A stretch of DNA of 9,703 nucleotides from contig NZ_CAUFJQ010000072.1 in the NCBI RefSeq assembly GCF_959025735.1, forward strand, positions 1 to 9,703, in the 5' to 3' direction. Below, one piece after another: positions 1 through 6,806 of the stretch. Within the stretch, counting starts at the first letter, position 1; each line of letters begins with the position of its first letter. The DNA is from an uncultured Streptococcus sp. Its GTDB lineage: Bacteria; Bacillota; Bacilli; Lactobacillales; Streptococcaceae. A program made the position numbers and the translations under genes. The notes under the pieces are model-generated. The model was given only the letters and a program-made list of their open reading frames with translations, made no database searches and was not told where the DNA came from.

Positions 1-77
1 ACCCTTACAGTTCTTGTGAAAACAATGATGACTTAGTCCTCTATTTTTCAAAAAGGTTGAACAGGGAAATACAGTAA
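1..77 (+). CDS. Possible 3' end of an upstream gene (partial, unrecognised)
   Basis: One plus-strand frame (codons starting at position 3) is open from the window edge to a TAA at 75-77. It would encode about 24 C-terminal residues ending KRLNREIQ. The stop lies only a few bases before the hairpin at 83-107, which is where a terminator is expected after a gene. The tail is too short to assign to a family, and another frame ends at a TAG at 34-36. So the presence of a gene end here is an inference from position, not from recognisable protein sequence. Confidence 0.25.
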   Translation, partial: PYSSCENNDDLVLYFSKRLNREIQ

Positions 78-82
78 AACAA

Positions 83-113
83 AAACGGATGAAAACTTCA
101 TCCGTTTCTTTTT
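83..113. terminator. Bidirectional intrinsic terminator
   Basis: An 8-bp perfect stem, CGGATGAA (86-93) with TTCATCCG (97-104), closes a 3-nt AAC loop. Three A-T pairs on each side (83-85 with 105-107) extend it. On the plus strand it is followed by TTTCTTTTT; on the minus strand by TTTTTGTTTT. It can therefore stop both an incoming plus-strand transcript and the minus-strand corA/DUF1129 transcript, whose last gene ends at 112, inside the T-tract. The stem is only moderately GC-rich, but its shape and placement between convergent units are typical. Confidence 0.8.
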
Positions 114-789
114 AGCGACGAGTTGCGGGTGCTGTGCTCGAACTTTTAATATTAAAGCGTTTCTTGAGGTAGAAGCGAAGGACAAGTGCTAGAGCTCCTA
201 AAACGATGGCAAGGACATCTGGAATAGTTGGGTTGAGAACCTGTGGGAGTAGAGAAGTAAAGGACAAGACAATGACCCAAAGGAACATGACTCCAACAAG
301 AATCGGCATGGATTTCCAAAGAGAGGGACGCTCACTGCGATCTTTTGTGCCATCCATATACTGATAGAAGAAGTAGTACATGAGATACAAGAGCAGGGCC
401 CCTGTCAAACTTCCAAGAATCAAGGTGATCAACCCATAGCCAGTACGACGTGGTGCGACCAAGTTCATGAAGGCACTAATCGCAGCAAAGACACCAAAGA
501 TAAAGAGGAAGGAATCCAAAATCATGAGAGAGGGAGCATCGTTTAATTTCGGATGCTCTTTTTCATAGCGCTCTTTCTCGCTAAAAGAGTTAGCCCATAC
601 AGTTGGAGCTCCAAAAAGGGTCCGTGCTGGAATTCCTTTTCCTTGGTTTTCATGGATAGCTGGAAGGATTTCTTGGATGAGGCTTTCTGCTTCTTCCTCT
701 GATTTCCCGTTTTCAAGCAATTGGTGTTTGGCGATGCGGATAAATTCTTGGTTTTTCTTGCTGAGTTGATTCAAATCAAATTGAGACAT
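112..789 (-). CDS. DUF1129-family four-helix membrane protein
   Basis: This 225-residue protein has a charged, helix-prone N-terminal cytoplasmic region (about residues 1-84). It contains a segment around 50-70 (KGIPARTLFGAPTVWANSF) resembling the conserved Gly-x-x-Ala-x-x-Leu-x-Gly-x-Pro stretch of DUF1129 proteins. Four hydrophobic segments follow at about 86-111, 118-144, 161-184 and 190-207, and then a basic, Ser/Thr-rich tail. The start is supported by AAGGAG at 795-800 with 5 nt spacing. It lies 28 nt downstream of corA on the same strand with no terminator between, so it is probably co-transcribed. Family members in lactobacilli and streptococci have no known biochemical role; the neighbour suggests a link to Mg2+ or membrane physiology, which is inference. 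Expression probably comes from the corA promoter and ends at the hairpin at 83-113. Confidence 0.85.
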   Translation of the reverse strand: MSQFDLNQLSKKNQEFIRIAKHQLLENGKSEEEAESLIQEILPAIHENQGKGIPARTLFGAPTVWANSFSEKERYEKEHPKLNDAPSLMILDSFLFIFGVFAAISAFMNLVAPRRTGYGLITLILGSLTGALLLYLMYYFFYQYMDGTKDRSERPSLWKSMPILVGVMFLWVIVLSFTSLLPQVLNPTIPDVLAIVLGALALVLRFYLKKRFNIKSSSTAPATRR

Positions 790-817
790 AAATACTCCTT
801 AGTGTTATTAGTAGGTG

Positions 818-1762
818 TTAGAACCATTTTTTATGAATGAGGTAGACGACGAGAGACCCGGTCAGGGCAAAGGCGATGAAAATGATCAGCCAGAAGGCGT
901 TTGGTTCTCCATTGAGCGGTAATTCATTGTCTTTGAAGTTCATCCCATAGGCCGAGAAAATCATGGTTGGGATGGACATGACGATGGTCACCATGGCCAA
1001 GGTCTTCATGATGTTATTCTGGTTGTTGGAGATGATTGATGCGAAGGTATCGGTCATGGAGTGGAGGATGTTTCCATAAATATCCGCCATCTCAATGGCC
1101 TGCTGGGTTTCGATCAAGGTATCTTCCAGTAGATCTTCGTCTTCTAAGTATTTCTTGATGTTACTAGTGGCGCTGGTCAATTTCTTGATCACGCGCTCAT
1201 TGGTTTTCAGAGAGGCCTTAAAGTAGACGATGGTTTTTTCCAACTCCATCAACTCAATCAGCTCTTCATTACGCGTTGATTTGTGCAATTGGCTTTCAAT
1301 CTGTTCGCTTTTGCGATCCAAGGTACGAAGCGCAGACAAGTAGAGTTCAGCGTTGCGATAGAGGATCTGAAAGATAAAGCGTGACCGCATAAAGGTATAG
1401 AAATTACGCAAGCGTCGGTTGATAAAGATATCGAGAAGCGGCAATTTCTCCAAGCAAGTCGTGATAATAGCCTCTTCTGTCAGGATAATCCCTAGCGGAA
1501 TGGTCACGTAGTAGGTCTGATTGTTCCGCTCTTCCTTGATGGGAACGTCTACGATAATCAAGGTATACTCGTCTTCGATGGTCATACGGGACATTTCTTC
1601 CGCATCGAGTGGAGCCCGCAAGTCTGCAATATCAATATTAAAAGCAGAGGCGATTTCCATCGATTCACTTTGAGAAGGGTTAACAAGGTTGATCCAGCTA
1701 CCGGGTTCCAGCGTCTCTATTTCTTTAAATTCAGTCGTTGTCGATAAAAAGACCTGTTTCAT
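818..1762 (-). CDS. corA: CorA-type magnesium (divalent cation) channel
   Basis: This 314-residue protein of the CorA/MIT family forms pentameric channels that admit Mg2+ (sometimes Co2+ or Ni2+) across the plasma membrane. It has a large N-terminal cytoplasmic domain and a long charged helical stalk (about 125-250). Two membrane helices lie near the C terminus (about 252-271 and 289-309), with the signature Gly-Met-Asn selectivity motif at 273-275 (context AYGMNF) directly after the first. A basic tail (HKKWF) ends it, as expected for a cytoplasmic C terminus. The start at 1762 is chosen because GGGGAGG (1767-1773) lies just before it. An in-frame ATG at 1795 lies inside the -10 element and is rejected. 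The gene diverges from uvrA and leads into the DUF1129 gene. Confidence 0.93.
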   Translation of the reverse strand: MKQVFLSTTTEFKEIETLEPGSWINLVNPSQSESMEIASAFNIDIADLRAPLDAEEMSRMTIEDEYTLIIVDVPIKEERNNQTYYVTIPLGIILTEEAIITTCLEKLPLLDIFINRRLRNFYTFMRSRFIFQILYRNAELYLSALRTLDRKSEQIESQLHKSTRNEELIELMELEKTIVYFKASLKTNERVIKKLTSATSNIKKYLEDEDLLEDTLIETQQAIEMADIYGNILHSMTDTFASIISNNQNNIMKTLAMVTIVMSIPTMIFSAYGMNFKDNELPLNGEPNAFWLIIFIAFALTGSLVVYLIHKKWF

Positions 1763-1766
1763 GGTG

Positions 1767-1773
1767 CCTCCCC
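1767..1773 (-). promoter_or_regulatory. corA ribosome binding site
   Basis: Read on the minus strand this is GGGGAGG, followed by CACC and the ATG at 1762. The spacing is on the short side (4 nt), but there is no comparable site before the alternative ATG at 1795. This decides the corA start. Confidence 0.7.
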
Positions 1774-1793
1774 TTGTTTTTTTACACCTTAAC

Positions 1794-1802
1794 ATTATAT
1801 CA
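1794..1802 (-). promoter_or_regulatory. Extended -10 promoter for corA-DUF1129
   Basis: On the minus strand the sequence reads TGATATAAT: a perfect TATAAT (1799-1794) preceded by the TGn extension (1802-1800). No good -35 hexamer is seen 16-18 bp upstream, which is tolerated for extended -10 promoters. Initiation about 7 nt downstream would give a leader of roughly 25 nt, with room for the corA ribosome site but no room for an Mg2+ riboswitch. Confidence 0.7.
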
Positions 1803-1841
1803 GAAAAAGGACGGTTTTGGATAAAAGAATACTAAAAAATT

Positions 1842-1850
1842 TGTTATAAT
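1842..1850 (+). promoter_or_regulatory. Extended -10 promoter for uvrA-pepP
   Basis: TGTTATAAT is a perfect TATAAT (1845-1850) with the TGn extension. The expected -35 position (about 1822-1827, TAAAAG) matches poorly. Initiation near 1857 would give a leader of about 27 nt before the uvrA ATG at 1884. It is divergent from, and about 45 bp away from, the corA promoter. Confidence 0.7.
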
Positions 1851-1883
1851 GGAGGTTAACAAAAAGGTGATTAGAGTAAGAAC

Positions 1884-4709
1884 ATGCAAGATAAAATTGT
1901 CATTCATGGGGCACGCGCCCATAATTTAAAAAATATAGATGTGGAAATTCCCCGGGACAAATTAGTCGTGGTGACGGGTTTGTCTGGTTCTGGAAAGTCC
2001 AGTCTGGCCTTTGATACCCTCTATGCAGAAGGTCAGCGTCGCTACGTGGAGAGCTTATCGGCCTATGCCCGGCAATTCTTGGGAAATATGGAAAAACCAG
2101 ATGTGGACTCCATTGACGGCTTGAGTCCAGCTATTTCCATCGACCAAAAAACGACCAGTAAAAACCCCCGTTCTACAGTGGGGACGGCAACAGAGATCAA
2201 TGACTACCTGCGCTTGCTCTATGCGCGTGTAGGAACGCCTTATTGTATCAATGGACATGGCGCTATTACCGCTTCTTCGGTTGAGCAAATTGTCGATCAA
2301 GTCTTGGAATTACCAGAGCGCCAACGCCTGCAAATTCTAGCTCCCATTATCCGCAAGAAAAAAGGCCAGCACAAGAATATCATTGAAAAGGTGCAAAAAG
2401 ACGGCTATGTCCGGGTGCGGGTCGATGGTGAGATCTATGATGTGACAGAGGTTCCAGAACTGTCTAAAAGCAAGCAGCACACGATTGAAGTGGTGGTGGA
2501 CCGAATCGTGATCAAAGAGGGCATTCGCTCGCGGCTCTTTGATTCGATTGAAGCAGCTCTTCGGATTGCGGATGGCTATGTGGTCATTGATACCATGGAC
2601 GATAAGGAGCTACTCTTTTCGGAGCATTATGCTTGTCCAGTCTGTGGCTTTACCGTTCCTGAATTAGAGCCCCGCCTCTTTTCTTTCAATGCGCCTTTTG
2701 GATCTTGTCCAGACTGTGATGGGTTGGGTATTAAGCTAGAGGTGGACTTGGATTTGGTGGTGCCAGATGATCGCTTAACCCTTCGCGAAGGAGCACTTGC
2801 TCCTTGGAATCCGATCTCTTCCAACTACTATCCACAGATGTTGGAGCAGGCCATGATCCACTTTGGCGTTGATATGGACCAGCCTTTTTCCAATCTTTCT
2901 CAAGAAGAAAAGGACTTGGTCCTCTATGGTTCAAATGGCAAGGAATTCCACTTCCACTATGAAAATGAGTTTGGTGGGGTTCGAGATATTGAGATTCCTT
3001 TTGAAGGGGTCGTAAACAATATTCACCGTCGTTTCCGTGAGACCAATAGTGATTTCACCCGCAACCAAATGCGCTCTTATATGAACGAATTGACCTGTGC
3101 GACCTGCCAGGGCTACCGTCTCAATGACCAAGCTCTCTCTGTTCGTGTCGGAGGAGAAAAGGGGATGCATATCGGGGAAGTGTCAGATCTATCAATTGCG
3201 GACCACTTAAAAGCTGTGGATCAGTTGGTTTTAACGGACAATGAAGCTACGATTGCAAGACCGATCCTAAAAGAGATTAAGGATCGCTTGACCTTCTTAA
3301 ACAATGTGGGGCTCAATTACTTGACCCTGTCACGATCAGCCGGGACCTTATCAGGTGGAGAAAGCCAGCGCATTCGCTTGGCAACCCAGATCGGTTCCAA
3401 CCTCTCTGGTGTCCTTTACATCTTGGATGAGCCGTCTATCGGCCTCCATCAAAGGGACAATGACCGCTTGATTGCCAGTCTCAAGAAGATGCGCGATTTA
3501 GGCAACACCTTGATCGTCGTCGAACATGATGAAGATACCATGAGAGAGGCAGACTACCTGATCGATGTTGGCCCAGGTGCCGGTGTCTTTGGTGGAGAGA
3601 TCGTTGCAGCAGGAACTCCAAAGCAGGTGGCTCGCAACAGCAAATCCATCACGGGTCAGTACTTGTCCGGCAAGCGCAAGATTCCGGTTCCAACAGAGCG
3701 CCGTTCGGGGAATGGTCGTTCTATTGAAATTACTGGAGCAAGTGAGAATAACTTACAAGACATCACAGCGCGCTTTCCTCTAGGAAAATTCATTGCAGTC
3801 ACTGGAGTTTCCGGTTCTGGAAAATCGACCTTGATCAATGGCATCTTGAAAAAAGCCATCGCTCAAAAGCTCAACCGCAATTCGGAAAAACCAGGGAAAT
3901 ACAAGACGATTCAGGGGATTGAGCATATCGATCGCTTGATCGACATTGATCAAAGCCCGATTGGTCGGACTCCTCGTTCCAATCCAGCGACCTATACAGG
4001 CGTCTTCGATGATATTCGCGATCTCTTTGCTCAGACCAATGAAGCCAAAATTCGGGGCTATAAAAAAGGCCGCTTTAGTTTCAATGTCAAGGGCGGGCGT
4101 TGTGAAGCCTGCTCAGGAGATGGGATTATCAAGATTGAAATGCACTTCTTGCCAGATGTCTTCGTCCCTTGTGAGGTCTGCCATGGACGTCGTTACAATA
4201 GTGAGACCCTCGAAGTCCACTACAAGGAAAAAAATATTGCAGAAGTGCTGGATATGACGGTCAATAAGGCAGTTGAATTCTTCAAGCACATTCCAAAAAT
4301 TGAACGCAAACTCAAGACCATCCAAGATGTGGGCTTGGGCTATGTAACGCTGGGGCAACCAGCGACCACCCTTTCAGGTGGGGAGGCGCAACGGATGAAG
4401 TTGGCTTCTGAATTACACAAGCGCTCTACAGGCAAATCCTTCTATATCTTGGATGAACCTACGACCGGACTCCATACCGAAGACATTTCTCGCTTGATCA
4501 AAGTCTTAGAGCGATTTGTGGATGATGGCAATACGGTCCTTGTGATTGAGCATAATTTGGATGTCATTAAGACAGCAGACCATATCATCGATTTAGGACC
4601 AGAAGGTGGTGTCGGTGGAGGAACCATTATTGCGACCGGAACGCCAGAAGAAGTGGCAGCCAATCCTGCCAGCTACACAGGACAATATTTGAAAGGAAAA
4701 TTACAATGA
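1884..4709 (+). CDS. uvrA: Excinuclease ABC subunit A
   Basis: UvrA is the damage-sensing ATPase of nucleotide excision repair; as a dimer it loads UvrB onto lesions. The protein has 941 residues, the usual full length. It shows both ABC ATPase modules: Walker A GLSGSGKS at 32-39, signature LSGGE at 489-493 and Walker B with D515/E516; then Walker A GVSGSGKS at 641-648, signature LSGGE at 830-834 and Walker B with D857/E858. Two zinc modules are intact: C251/C254/C275/C278, and C740/C743/C763/C766, the latter contacting DNA in known structures. An in-frame TAG at 1872-1874 fixes the start downstream of it. The ribosome site is weak and distant (AAGGTGA, 1864-1870, 13 nt). Transcription probably starts at the extended -10 at 1842-1850. 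No LexA-type operator was recognised. Its TGA overlaps the next gene's ATG. Confidence 0.98.
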   Translation: MQDKIVIHGARAHNLKNIDVEIPRDKLVVVTGLSGSGKSSLAFDTLYAEGQRRYVESLSAYARQFLGNMEKPDVDSIDGLSPAISIDQKTTSKNPRSTVGTATEINDYLRLLYARVGTPYCINGHGAITASSVEQIVDQVLELPERQRLQILAPIIRKKKGQHKNIIEKVQKDGYVRVRVDGEIYDVTEVPELSKSKQHTIEVVVDRIVIKEGIRSRLFDSIEAALRIADGYVVIDTMDDKELLFSEHYACPVCGFTVPELEPRLFSFNAPFGSCPDCDGLGIKLEVDLDLVVPDDRLTLREGALAPWNPISSNYYPQMLEQAMIHFGVDMDQPFSNLSQEEKDLVLYGSNGKEFHFHYENEFGGVRDIEIPFEGVVNNIHRRFRETNSDFTRNQMRSYMNELTCATCQGYRLNDQALSVRVGGEKGMHIGEVSDLSIADHLKAVDQLVLTDNEATIARPILKEIKDRLTFLNNVGLNYLTLSRSAGTLSGGESQRIRLATQIGSNLSGVLYILDEPSIGLHQRDNDRLIASLKKMRDLGNTLIVVEHDEDTMREADYLIDVGPGAGVFGGEIVAAGTPKQVARNSKSITGQYLSGKRKIPVPTERRSGNGRSIEITGASENNLQDITARFPLGKFIAVTGVSGSGKSTLINGILKKAIAQKLNRNSEKPGKYKTIQGIEHIDRLIDIDQSPIGRTPRSNPATYTGVFDDIRDLFAQTNEAKIRGYKKGRFSFNVKGGRCEACSGDGIIKIEMHFLPDVFVPCEVCHGRRYNSETLEVHYKEKNIAEVLDMTVNKAVEFFKHIPKIERKLKTIQDVGLGYVTLGQPATTLSGGEAQRMKLASELHKRSTGKSFYILDEPTTGLHTEDISRLIKVLERFVDDGNTVLVIEHNLDVIKTADHIIDLGPEGGVGGGTIIATGTPEEVAANPASYTGQYLKGKLQ

Positions 4710-5773
4710 ACCAACGGATCAGCAACTTAAGAAACAAAATGAAAGCCCAAAACCTCAAAGCGGTATTGATTAACAATTTGAAAAATGTTTATTATTTGAC
4801 CAATTTCTGGGGTTCAAACGGGACCGCTTTGGTGACAGAAGAACGCGTGGTCCTCTTTACAGATTCGCGCTACACCATCCATGCCCATGCGACTTGTTTC
4901 CCCTTTGTAGAGATTGTGGAAACCCGCGATGAGTTGACTGCAGCTGCAGAGATCGTAAAGGACCTTGGAATCAAAGAACTTGGTTTTGAGGACGAAGTGA
5001 CGGTAGCCTACCATGCCCGCATGGCTTCTGTTTTCAGTGGCATCAGCCTTCAATCCCTAGCGAATTTTGTCATGGAATTGCGCTTGATTAAAGATGAAAC
5101 GGAGATTGCGGCCATTAAAAAAGCTTGTAGCATCTCTGACCAAGCCTTCCATGATATTTTAGACTATATCAAGATAGGGAAAACGACAGAGTTGGAAGCA
5201 GCGACTTTCCTCGATTTTAGAATGCGGGAGTTGGGAGCTTCTGGTGTATCTTTTGATATTATCTCAGCAGCTGGTGAACGCTCTGCTATGCCTCATGCGA
5301 CTCCAAGTGATCGGGTGATTTCAGCAGGAGATGCCTTGACCCTTGATTTTGGTTGCTTGTATGACCACTATGTCAGCGATATGACACGGACTATCTATGC
5401 AGGAGATGTCAGCGACAAGGAAAGAGAAATTTACGAAACAGTTTTGAAAGCTAATCAAGCCTTGATTGATGCGGCTAAAGATGGACTTGGCTTCCGTGAT
5501 TTTGATAAAATTCCACGTGATGTGATCGAAGCGGCCGGCTATGGTCAATACTTTACTCATGGAATCGGTCATGGAATTGGGCTAGATATCCACGAAGAAC
5601 CATATTTCAGCCAAACGTCTAAAGAAGCGATTCAAGCAGGGATGGTCTTAACAGATGAGCCAGGTATTTATATCGAAGGACTCTCTGGTGTGCGGATCGA
5701 AGATGACCTCTTGATTACAGAAACTGGCTGTGAAGTCTTGACCCTTGCTCCTAAAGAATTGATTGTCCTATAA
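4706..5773 (+). CDS. pepP: M24-family Xaa-Pro peptidase (aminopeptidase P / prolidase type)
   Basis: This 355-residue cytoplasmic metallopeptidase cleaves bonds involving proline at the second position of peptides. It has an N-terminal creatinase-like domain (about 1-125) and a C-terminal pita-bread catalytic domain. The five dimetal ligands are present with spacing equal to archaeal prolidase: D214, D225, H289 (in GIGHGIG), E318 (TDEPG) and E332 (RIEDD). H296 also falls at a conserved catalytic position. The ATG overlaps the uvrA stop (ATGA, 4706-4709), and AAAGGA at 4692-4697 serves as ribosome site, so translation is probably coupled to uvrA. Aminopeptidase P and dipeptidase PepQ are hard to tell apart by sequence, so the exact substrate (longer Xaa-Pro peptides or dipeptides) is uncertain. 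It probably helps recycle proline-rich peptides taken up for growth. Confidence 0.9.
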   Translation: MNQRISNLRNKMKAQNLKAVLINNLKNVYYLTNFWGSNGTALVTEERVVLFTDSRYTIHAHATCFPFVEIVETRDELTAAAEIVKDLGIKELGFEDEVTVAYHARMASVFSGISLQSLANFVMELRLIKDETEIAAIKKACSISDQAFHDILDYIKIGKTTELEAATFLDFRMRELGASGVSFDIISAAGERSAMPHATPSDRVISAGDALTLDFGCLYDHYVSDMTRTIYAGDVSDKEREIYETVLKANQALIDAAKDGLGFRDFDKIPRDVIEAAGYGQYFTHGIGHGIGLDIHEEPYFSQTSKEAIQAGMVLTDEPGIYIEGLSGVRIEDDLLITETGCEVLTLAPKELIVL

Positions 5774-5774
5774 A
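5745..5774 (+). promoter_or_regulatory. Weak candidate promoter for the Tim44/SPFH pair
   Basis: TTGCTC (5745-5750) and TATAAA (5769-5774) are separated by 18 bp and overlap the end of the peptidase gene. A second reading pairs TTGATT (5759-5764) with TATTTT (5783-5788). Neither is strong, and no terminator separates the peptidase from the next gene, so read-through from uvrA is equally possible. Confidence 0.3.
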
Positions 5775-5820
5775 ATAGACAGTATTTTCTTAACCCCTGT
5801 GTAACAAACAAAGATAAGAA

Positions 5821-6798
5821 ATGAGGCCTATGAAAAAACGATTTTTAGTATTGGGAATTCTTCTAGTAGCCCTTCTATTTGCATTTGCTCCTTCTGCTCA
5901 TGCTGGTGTCGGCAATACGCATAGTGGTGGTAGTAGCACTATTCATTCTGGCGGTGGTGGTGGTGGTGGTAGCTGGTCTGGTGGCAGTAGCTGGTCTGGT
6001 GGCAGTAGCTGGTCTGGTGGATCCAGTAGCTACAGTTCTAGTTCTGGATCAGACTCTGGTGGGGCGGTAGCAGTTGTCGCCATCATTGGATTGATTGGAT
6101 TTGTCTATAATATTGCAAAAGAAGCTGATGATAGTGATGAATCATTCTCTTCAAATAGTGGTCCAAAACGGACAACCGAAGAACGGGCGGGTCGACCAAT
6201 TGAAAACAACTATGAAGCGATTCGCCGTATCCGTAAACTGGATCCAATGTTTGATGAAGACCGCTTCTTATCGCAAGTCAAGCTAGTTTATCTTCAATTG
6301 CAGTCTGCCTGGACAGAAAAAGATTGGAATTCCGTGCGGAACTTAGAAAGTACGAGTCTTTATGAGCAACACTTGACGCAGTTACAAGAGCATATTCGTG
6401 CCAAAACAACCAATGTTCTAGAGCGCGTGCGTGTGGAAGATTCGAAGATCAAAGACTTTATCGAAAATCCAGAAGGCAATGACCGCATTGAAGTCATTCT
6501 GTCATCGACGATGAGAGATTACATCCGAAGTGATGAAACGGGCCGTGTGATCGAAGGGGATCCAACCAAAGATCTCTTTACCGTTTACCGCATGGTCTTC
6601 CTCCGTGAGCATGGAGCTCAGACAGAGATCATTAAGAATTCAGAAGTCGTTAGTGATCACTGTCCGAACTGTGGTGCGCCACTGACGATCGATTCAATCG
6701 ACAAGTGTGAATATTGCCAAGCATCCTTGAAGCACAATCCAAAAGATTGGGTCTTGGATGTCTACGAAGTTGTGGATGAAATTGAATTCTACAGATAG
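5821..6798 (+). CDS. Signal-peptide protein with Gly/Ser repeat, one membrane helix, Tim44-like domain and zinc ribbon
   Basis: The protein has 325 residues. It opens with a basic stretch (KKR) and a hydrophobic core ending in PSAHA, a good signal peptidase I site. A Gly/Ser/Trp low-complexity stretch (about 35-80) follows, with three SWSGGS units and six consecutive GGT glycine codons. Next come a hydrophobic helix at about 82-99, an acidic linker and, from about 131 to 275, a helical domain resembling Tim44-like (TPM/DUF1517-associated) domains of bacterial membrane proteins. A C-terminal zinc ribbon has C281, C284, C296 and C299. If both ends are processed as they look, the Tim44 and zinc parts would be cytoplasmic, next to the SPFH partner encoded 8 nt downstream. 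The start is uncertain: ATG 5821 has only a weak AGATAAG upstream, while ATG 5830 (three residues later) has GAGG very close. Function is unknown. Confidence 0.8.
   Translation: MRPMKKRFLVLGILLVALLFAFAPSAHAGVGNTHSGGSSTIHSGGGGGGGSWSGGSSWSGGSSWSGGSSSYSSSSGSDSGGAVAVVAIIGLIGFVYNIAKEADDSDESFSSNSGPKRTTEERAGRPIENNYEAIRRIRKLDPMFDEDRFLSQVKLVYLQLQSAWTEKDWNSVRNLESTSLYEQHLTQLQEHIRAKTTNVLERVRVEDSKIKDFIENPEGNDRIEVILSSTMRDYIRSDETGRVIEGDPTKDLFTVYRMVFLREHGAQTEIIKNSEVVSDHCPNCGAPLTIDSIDKCEYCQASLKHNPKDWVLDVYEVVDEIEFYR
5953..6024 (+). repeat. In-gene GGT tract and three tandem 18-bp units
   Basis: Six consecutive GGT triplets (5953-5970) run directly into three 18-bp units, AGCTGGTCTGGTGGCAGT, at 5971-5988, 5989-6006 and 6007-6024. 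The first two are identical and the third differs only in its last four bases. All units are multiples of three, so copy-number change would lengthen or shorten the Gly/Ser/Trp linker without a frameshift. Confidence 0.95.
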
Positions 6799-6806
6799 GA
6801 GAATGT

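Noticed and set aside
1763..1793. Mg2+ riboswitch in the corA leader
   Set aside because: The predicted leader is only about 25 nt, too short for an M-box or ykkC-size structure.
1763..1795. Upstream in-frame ATG (1795) that would add 11 residues to CorA
   Set aside because: That ATG lies inside the TATAATG of the promoter and has no ribosome site; the ATG at 1762 follows GGGGAGG and gives the usual family length.
2055..4663. Several 65-103 codon frames on both strands inside uvrA
   Set aside because: All are shadows of uvrA, which has both ATPase modules and both zinc modules intact in one frame.
5971..6024. Tandem repeats considered as a CRISPR array
   Set aside because: The units are only 18 bp, directly abutting without spacers, and code in frame for SWSGGS.
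5879..6070. Plus-strand frame with repeated LVAVAG hydrophobic units
   Set aside because: It is the out-of-frame reading of the GGT tract and 18-bp repeats of the Tim44-domain gene and has no ribosome site.
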